Positions 63,024 through 64,000 of a stretch of DNA of 64,000 nucleotides are shown here, piece after piece. Each line of letters opens with the position of its first letter. Positions within the stretch are counted from its first letter, which is position 1. Source of the stretch: Helicobacteraceae bacterium (GTDB lineage Bacteria > Campylobacterota > Campylobacteria > Campylobacterales > Helicobacteraceae); contig CAAGLK010000025.1 of the NCBI GenBank assembly GCA_900770765.1, positions 9,556 through 73,555 on the forward strand, written 5' to 3'. A program made the position numbers and the translations under genes. Under the pieces are notes generated by a model. The model searched no databases. It was given only the letters and a program-made list of their open reading frames with translations, and was not told the DNA's origin.

Positions 63024-63857
63024 TTATGCTTTTGCTGCTAGTTTTGTAATTGCTTCAGTGTTAAGGTCGTCCATATGTGTTTTTAGCACTTTAGAATACG
63101 CCTCCACAAGCCTATTTGTCTCAATTAATGCGCTCATTTCTTTAACCACATTAATATTGCTTTTTTCTAAGAATCCTTGCCTTACCGCGCCACTTTGCTC
63201 TAAGGCTTGTCGCTCATTATTTCGCTCCTCTGGGAAAGAGTAGAGATTATTTCCTACTTTTTTAAGATATTTTGGATTCTCAAAACTTACCACGCCGATA
63301 TTTGTAATCATCGCAGTCTCACTTAAGCCCTCATTATTTAAATCCCTTGTATAAACATTTCCATTAGCATCAACTTCAACTGAGAAGCCATCAATAAACT
63401 CAATATATTGCGGTGCGTCTAAATATTCTCGTGGAAGCACGGGGAAGCCCTCTTTTGTAACAAGCCGCCCAGCTTCATTTAGCACGAAGCTCCCATCTCG
63501 TGTGTAGCGGATTCCATCTGGTGTCTCAATCATAAAGTAGGCGTTTTCTCTACTTAGTGCAAAGTCAAAGGTATTATCAGTAATCATCATTCCGCCAAGT
63601 TTAGTCTCTGTGTATTCCTCTACAATATGCGGCACACGATTTAAGGAGCGGTTGTAGAATTTCGCCGCATCTTTTGTTTGGTCTTTTATCGGTAAAAAGT
63701 CTTTTTGCTGTTCATAAAGTCGCAAAAAATCGCCAATTACCACATCATCTCGCTTAAAGCCTGTGGTATTTGCGTTTGCGATATTATTAGCGATTATATC
63801 TAAGCGGTTGATTTGCGTAACCATTCCGCCTGTTGAGCTATAAAATCCACCTTGCAT
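63024..63857 (-). CDS. flgF: Flagellar proximal rod protein, FlgF-type (second FlgG-like)
   Basis: 277 residues. MQGGFYSSTGGMVTQINRLD and IANNIANANTTGFKRDDVVI are the rod-protein N-terminus. YFMIETPDGIRYTRDGSF and a C-terminal GFLEKSNINVVKEMSALIE follow. Differs from the downstream FlgG by an insertion near residues 50-80. In Helicobacter such genes are often annotated as a second flgG. Preceded by an excellent sigma-54 promoter. Confidence 0.85.
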   Translation of the reverse strand: MQGGFYSSTGGMVTQINRLDIIANNIANANTTGFKRDDVVIGDFLRLYEQQKDFLPIKDQTKDAAKFYNRSLNRVPHIVEEYTETKLGGMMITDNTFDFALSRENAYFMIETPDGIRYTRDGSFVLNEAGRLVTKEGFPVLPREYLDAPQYIEFIDGFSVEVDANGNVYTRDLNNEGLSETAMITNIGVVSFENPKYLKKVGNNLYSFPEERNNERQALEQSGAVRQGFLEKSNINVVKEMSALIETNRLVEAYSKVLKTHMDDLNTEAITKLAAKA

Positions 63858-63887
63858 TTTTTGCCTTTTATTAAAATTACAAGGCTT

Positions 63888-63907
63888 AAAGCAAAGAGTG
63901 TTCCAAT
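63888..63907 (-). promoter_or_regulatory. Sigma-54 promoter of the flgF-flgG pair
   Basis: On the minus strand TTGGAACACTCTTTGCTT, with GG at 63903-63904 and GC at 63891-63892 separated by ten bases, a near-perfect match to TTGGCAC-N5-TTGCA. It lies 34-47 bases before the ATG. Confidence 0.8.
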
Positions 63908-64000
63908 TTATTTAAATACCCTTTTATTTTCAAAAGGCGGATTAGTTATTAAAATATCCCAATGCGGCGGCTCATATTTATAAAAGTCTCGCCCATCGTC
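63908..64000 (-). pseudogene. Remnant of an adenine-specific DNA methyltransferase
   Basis: The last 30 codons visible read DGRDFYKYEPPHWDILITNP, then PFENKRVFK and a TAA. The NPPF (motif IV) of N6-adenine methyltransferases is unmistakable. Intact members of this phage- or plasmid-type group continue for many residues past the NPPF-x-NKR segment. Here a stop falls ten residues after NPPF, immediately followed by the flgF sigma-54 promoter. The 5' part lies outside the window, so the gene could be truncated at its 3' end only. Confidence 0.5.

Overview
The window comes from an AT-rich member of the Campylobacterota, most likely a Helicobacter. The evidence is gene content and order. Blocks such as rqcH-recN-nadK, dnaX-tsaE-lptB-rpoN, fabG-acpP-fabF-accA, dedA-pepA-ychF and the four-gene pyruvate oxidoreductase operon are arranged as I remember them from H. 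pylori and its relatives. Also present are a futalosine-route (menaquinone) deaminase, nspC for polyamines, a RibBA with a degenerate second domain, a pair of dynamin-like GTPases as in Campylobacter, and flagellar genes with sigma-54 promoters. The species cannot be fixed from sequence reading alone.

Layout. 1-1.9 kb: two pseudopilin genes, rsmE, a small membrane protein and two tRNAs (initiator Met, Gln), all on the minus strand. 2-5.7 kb: ribBA and flgL on the plus strand. 5.7-6.2 kb: a gene-free mosaic of repeats. 6.2-17.3 kb: a long minus-strand run (acidic protein, rqcH, recN, nadK, membrane protein, J-domain protein, two dynamin-like proteins, MFS transporter). 17.5-29.7 kb: a tightly packed plus-strand run from an inactive dihydroorotase paralogue through mqnX, a phosphohexomutase, pyrC, coaD, tmk, comF, dnaX, tsaE, lptB and rpoN to a periplasmic DUF1104-type protein. 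29.7-34.2 kb: a minus-strand fatty-acid operon ending in a flavoprotein. 34.3-38.6 kb: carB with two small genes. 38.6-41.7 kb: metA, metY and hemD. 41.8-45.3 kb: rhodanese, dedA, pepA, ychF. 45.3-48.8 kb: an accessory-looking island with repeats, an FkbM methyltransferase, and a cytidylyltransferase-aldolase fusion divergent from it. 48.9-51.3 kb: nspC and a DnaQ-like exonuclease. 51.3-51.8 kb: a gene-free stretch with two structured RNA-like elements. 51.8-54.9 kb: porGDAB. 55.1-62 kb: antiporter, apt, two flagellar-type unknowns, murG, a thioesterase, trmL and a ferritin-like protein. 62.2-63.9 kb: flgG and a FlgF-type rod gene, then a methyltransferase remnant at the edge.

The genes are mostly housekeeping. 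The unusual material is non-coding. First, there are two 110-nt rod-shaped elements at 51.5-51.8 kb. Their arms differ in sequence yet stay complementary, and they share a 30-nt apical domain with a compensatory base-pair change. Second, a long hairpin RNA candidate lies at 62.1 kb. Third, the word GAATC/GATTC, often as TRGAATC, is strongly over-represented and recurs as inverted pairs in intergenic hairpins, much as DNA-uptake sequences do in other competent bacteria. Fourth, a 27-bp inverted repeat and a T12 tract sit between two divergent surface-modification genes. Two genes (the antiporter and the HI0933-type flavoprotein) seem to need an AUA start codon. Two unknown genes downstream of murG carry a good sigma-28 promoter, which ties them to the flagellar regulon.
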